From JAUWTJ01 sp965603015 (GTDB taxonomy: Bacteria > Pseudomonadota > Alphaproteobacteria > M2410), in contig CBFDBJ010000009.1 of assembly GCA_965603015.1 (NCBI GenBank), positions 1-64,000 of the forward strand: a stretch of 64,000 nt of DNA, in the 5' to 3' direction. The position numbers were made by a program, and so were the translations under genes. Below, piece after piece: positions 61,076 through 64,000 of the stretch. Position 1 is the stretch's first letter. Every line of letters begins with the position of its first letter. The notes beneath the pieces are model-generated. The model saw only the letters and a list, made by a program, of their open reading frames with translations, searched no databases and had not been told where the DNA came from.

Positions 61076-61785
61076 CGCCCCGTTCGATCCGGAACAAGCT
61101 TTGCTTGTGCCATCGGGTAGATTTCCTCGCGCCCGATGATATGGGCCCGGAAGCCGCTACCAAAAACCTCAAGGAAAGCCGGGTCACAGACATTGAGCGA
61201 GCCGGTGTAGGCGCCGAACGCCGGCAGGATCAGAGAGGATTCATCTGATACAAAGCATTTGCGCCGAATGCGTCGTCCCCTTTGACGAATGGCCGCGCCG
61301 GGATGCAAATGCCCCGCGACCTCGCCGCACATCCCCCGCGGTTCGTGTCGGAAGACAAGATCCCCGAGGCACAGCTCCTCGAGCGCCGCGCCGCCAAGAC
61401 CATCAACACCCCGGGTCGCGGCCGGATCATGATTGCCAAAGATCCAGATCCACTGCGTGTTTCGGGTCAGCCTCTGGATCACAGCGACATCATCGCCGTC
61501 AAGCCGCGCCGGCCCTTGCCCGTCGTGAAAGCTGTCCCCAAGGGCAATGATCCGCTCGGGCTGAAACTTCTCCGCGACGTCCTCAAGCCGCCCAAGGGTC
61601 GCCTTCGTATCATAGGGTGGCAGGTGTAACCCCCGGCGCACAAAGCTGGTGCCTTTTTCAAAGTGAAGATCGGCAACCGCCAGAGTTTTCAAATCCGGAA
61701 ACCAGGCCGCACCGGAAAGGTCGGGCTGAACGCGGGTGCCCGCCACATGAAAACTGTAATCAGACAAGCCGGGTCGCCTCTTCAA
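61072..61785 (-). CDS. pdeM: Ligase-associated endonuclease PdeM-like metallophosphoesterase
   Basis: A 237-residue metallophosphoesterase. Dimetal motifs: VADLHFEKG, ALGDSFHDG, IFGNHDPA, and HLHPGA. The ligase-associated branch (PdeM) acts on damaged DNA ends together with an Lhr helicase, an exonuclease and an ATP-dependent ligase. Start is a TTG, either at 61785 (with AGGA upstream) or 61767 (with GAAGAGG upstream); both lie inside the end of the lhr gene, which overlaps by 8-26 bp. The overlap indicates one operon with lhr. Confidence 0.85.
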   Translation of the reverse strand: MKRRPGLSDYSFHVAGTRVQPDLSGAAWFPDLKTLAVADLHFEKGTSFVRRGLHLPPYDTKATLGRLEDVAEKFQPERIIALGDSFHDGQGPARLDGDDVAVIQRLTRNTQWIWIFGNHDPAATRGVDGLGGAALEELCLGDLVFRHEPRGMCGEVAGHLHPGAAIRQRGRRIRRKCFVSDESSLILPAFGAYTGSLNVCDPAFLEVFGSGFRAHIIGREEIYPMAQAKLVPDRTGR

Positions 61786-64000
61786 TCAATTCATCCTGGG
61801 AGGCTTCTCTCAGAAGAGCCTCGTTTGCAGCACCATAAACGGGCTCCTTTGCGATATCCAGCAGCACTGGCACCGCCAGAGGGGACACCCTTTCAAGAGG
61901 TTTATGAAGCAGGTGATCTTTCACCCGTTTCAGCAAGTCGCCCAGCCGTGCAATATCGAGCAGGCCCGTGGCTGCATCGTTCCAGGTGGCTTCCAGCAAA
62001 ATGTGATCAGGTTGATGATCTTTCAGCACGGTGTAGAGCAGATCCGACGAGACTGTTATTTGCCGCCCGCTCTTTTCGTCCCCCGGCAAACGTCGGTCAA
62101 TCAGACCCGCAATCATGGCGCAATCCCTGAAGGTGCGCTTCAGAAGGCTCGATTCGGCGAGCCAGGCCTCCATGTCGTCGCCCAGCATATCTTCATCAAA
62201 CAGCGCATCCAGGTCGACGCCGGCCATATCGTTGAGCCCCCAGATCGCCAGCGCATACTCACTGGCCACAAACCCAAGCGGATGCGCGCCCATCCGGTCA
62301 AGGCGCCGCGTCAGCAACATACCCAGGCTCTGGTGCGCAAGCCGACCCTCAAACGGATAGCAAACAAGATAATGCTTGTCGGAACGCGGAAAGGTTTCAA
62401 TCAAAAGCTCATCGGCCTTTGGCAAAACCGAGCGCCACTTCTGAATGCCAAGCCACTCGGCAACCTGGGGCGGCAGGCTTTGCCAGGTGTTGGCGTCGGC
62501 CAGGATGTCCCTCACTTTTGAGGCGAGGTAGGTCGACAGCGGAAACTTGCCGCCATAGAAAGACGGGATCTGAGGGTCGTCATCGAATGAGCGTGTCACC
62601 CAGGCCTCGGTTTCACTGAGACCTTCAAAGCGCAACACCTGACCGGAAAAGAGAAACGTATCACCCGCCTTCAGCTGGGACACGAAAAATTCCTCGACCT
62701 CACCAAGATACCTGCCGCCTCGCAAAGACGGCTCACCCGGTTTGCCACTTTTACCCGGTCGCTTCTTGACCAGTTTCACCCGCATCAACGCTTCTTCGAT
62801 AATGGTCCCTATATTCATCCGGTAACGTTGCACCACTTTGGGATGGGCGGCGCGGTAGAGCCCCTCCTCATTTTTCACGATGCGGCGATACTGATCGTAG
62901 CGGCGCAGCGCGTAGCCCCCCGTCGCCACGAAATCAAGCACCCGCACCCAGGTCTCCCCGGTGAGATCCTGATAGGGCGACGCCAACCTGACTTCCTCAA
63001 ACAGCGCGTCCGCATCAAACGGATCACTGCAAGCCATGCCCAGCACATGTTGCGCCAGCACATCAATGCCGCCGGTTCGCGGCGGCGGTCCATCAAGCTC
63101 CCCCTTGATGGCGGCGTCCTGCGCCGCCACACATTCAAGCACCTCGAAGCGATTGGCGGGCACCAGGATCGCCCGACTGGCCTCCTCCAGCCTGTGATTG
63201 GCGCGGCCAATGCGCTGCAGAAGGCGGCTGGCTCCCTTGGGCGCGCCAACGCTCACCACCATATCCACATCGCCCCAGTCTATCCCCAGATCCAGCGTCG
63301 AAGTGCACACGACCCCTCGCAGATCGCCGCGCGTCATGGCTGCTTCAACCTTGCGGCGCTGCTCTTTTGCCAATGATCCATGATGCAGCGCGATGGCCAG
63401 TCCATCCTCATTGATGCGCCACAGCTCCTGAAAGATCATCTCCGCCTGGCTGCGCGTATTGACAAAGACAAGCGCGGTTTTTGACCCCTGAATGATATTG
63501 TAAATCTCACCATAGGCATGGCGCGCCGAATGACCCGACCAGGGAATGTGTTCTTCAGATGCGAGCACCGAAACGTCCGGCGTCACAGCGCCTTCGCCTT
63601 GAACGAGAGACGACATCTGCTCGCGCTCTAGTGTTTGAGGAACAAGATAGCGGCGCAGGTGATCCGGCTCCGCCACTGTCGCTGACAATCCGATGCGGAT
63701 TGCATGCGGTGCCAGTTTGGCAATGCGCGCCAGCCCGAGCGACAAAAGATCACCGCGCTTCGACGCCACGAGAGAATGGAGCTCATCGAGAATAATATAT
63801 TTCAGACCGCCAAAATAAATCGCGGCATTCTGGTGCGAAAGCAACAGCGCGATTTGCTCCGGGGTCGTCATAAGAATATCCGGCGGCGAGTGGCGCTGCC
63901 GCTGACGCCGGGCCGGCGGCGTATCACCGGTGCGGGTCTCCATGGTGACCGGCAGACCCATCTCGGAAACAGGCGTTTCGAGATTGCGGGCAATATCAAC
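61760..64000 (-). CDS. Ligase-associated DEXH-box helicase (Lhr-type), 5' end outside window
   Basis: The frame is open to the right edge, so the N-terminus (with motif I) is missing. Visible 746 residues include a PPDILMTTPEQIALLL run, motif II LDELHSLVASKRGD, motif III GLSATVAEPDHLRRYL, and motifs IV-VI (VFVNTRSQAEMIFQE, TRGDLRGVVCTSTLDLGIDWGDVDMVVSVGAPKGASRLLQRIGRANHR), then the Lhr-core C-terminal region. It is a superfamily II helicase of the Lhr class; in bacteria this branch is found beside a ligase and PdeM and works in DNA repair. It is followed directly by pdeM, overlapping. Confidence 0.88.
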   Translation of the reverse strand, partial: VDIARNLETPVSEMGLPVTMETRTGDTPPARRQRQRHSPPDILMTTPEQIALLLSHQNAAIYFGGLKYIILDELHSLVASKRGDLLSLGLARIAKLAPHAIRIGLSATVAEPDHLRRYLVPQTLEREQMSSLVQGEGAVTPDVSVLASEEHIPWSGHSARHAYGEIYNIIQGSKTALVFVNTRSQAEMIFQELWRINEDGLAIALHHGSLAKEQRRKVEAAMTRGDLRGVVCTSTLDLGIDWGDVDMVVSVGAPKGASRLLQRIGRANHRLEEASRAILVPANRFEVLECVAAQDAAIKGELDGPPPRTGGIDVLAQHVLGMACSDPFDADALFEEVRLASPYQDLTGETWVRVLDFVATGGYALRRYDQYRRIVKNEEGLYRAAHPKVVQRYRMNIGTIIEEALMRVKLVKKRPGKSGKPGEPSLRGGRYLGEVEEFFVSQLKAGDTFLFSGQVLRFEGLSETEAWVTRSFDDDPQIPSFYGGKFPLSTYLASKVRDILADANTWQSLPPQVAEWLGIQKWRSVLPKADELLIETFPRSDKHYLVCYPFEGRLAHQSLGMLLTRRLDRMGAHPLGFVASEYALAIWGLNDMAGVDLDALFDEDMLGDDMEAWLAESSLLKRTFRDCAMIAGLIDRRLPGDEKSGRQITVSSDLLYTVLKDHQPDHILLEATWNDAATGLLDIARLGDLLKRVKDHLLHKPLERVSPLAVPVLLDIAKEPVYGAANEALLREASQDELIEEATRLV

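Noticed and set aside
1..64000. CRISPR arrays, phage modules, transposases, toxin-antitoxin or restriction genes
   Set aside because: None was found; no regularly spaced repeats and no genes with integrase, transposase or nuclease motifs of such systems.

Overview
The window is bacterial and gene-dense, and it looks like a chromosomal segment of an alphaproteobacterium, probably a marine or soil member of the Hyphomicrobiales/Parvibaculum-like group. The reasons are the SUV3-type helicase, S4 protein, FdxA, CarD and sigma-32 block, a PodJ-like polarity protein, a TauE/TIGR02186 pair, ligase-associated Lhr/PdeM, a CYP153-like P450 and several acyl-CoA enzymes. There is no rRNA, phage module, complete insertion sequence or CRISPR array. 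One tRNA gene is present. The left end cuts a DUF3108 gene and the right end cuts an Lhr-type helicase gene.

Layout. 1-4.9 kb holds a DUF3108 protein, the SUV3-like RNA helicase overlapping an S4 RNA-binding protein, and a small zinc-ribbon protein. 4.9-6.8 kb is loosely packed: a 147-bp inverted-repeat element holding a decayed gene fragment, a SnoaL-like gene and a small exported protein. 6.8-14.2 kb is mostly housekeeping and stress: an AGPS-like flavoenzyme, a TerB-like protein, ferredoxin FdxA, CarD, sigma-32, an M48 lipoprotein protease, a thermonuclease-like protein and a cytochrome c. 14.5-20.4 kb is catabolic: MFS transporter, Nudix hydrolase, CYP153-like P450, LLM oxidoreductase and a nitronate monooxygenase-like enzyme. 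20.5-23.4 kb holds a LysR/cupin divergent pair, a DUF1330 protein, a possible 25-residue membrane peptide, a CblC-like protein and tRNA-Arg(CCU).

23.5-27.3 kb is an oxidative-stress module: OxyR faces an exported KatG across a very good tandem OxyR site, followed by a cold-shock protein. 27.9-30.1 kb is a divergent HMG-CoA-lyase-like/CoA-transferase pair. 31.4-35.3 kb is an arginine succinyltransferase operon (astA-astD-astB), followed by DsbD, two alpha/beta hydrolases, an OmpA-like small protein and an AMIN/TPR protein. 41-47 kb mixes hotdog thioesterases, YjbQ, an aldo/keto reductase-SDR pair, a PH-domain protein and another SDR. 47-51.5 kb has two DJ-1-type proteins (one a GlxA-like regulator) and a TetR-PQQ dehydrogenase operon. 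51.5-56.2 kb has an arylamine N-acetyltransferase overlapping a TolB/TPR membrane protein, an ECH1-like isomerase and an SRPBCC protein. 56.4-64 kb ends with the PodJ-like protein, TauE-TIGR02186 and Lhr-PdeM.

The unusual items are the inverted-repeat element at 5.0 kb, the tandem OxyR operator at 24.45 kb controlling an exported catalase-peroxidase, two palindromic intergenic repeats that both sit between convergent genes, and two candidate very small ORFs (33 and 25 residues). I did not find an obvious new multi-gene defence or mobile system. All family names are from reading motifs and remembered family features; no database search was run.
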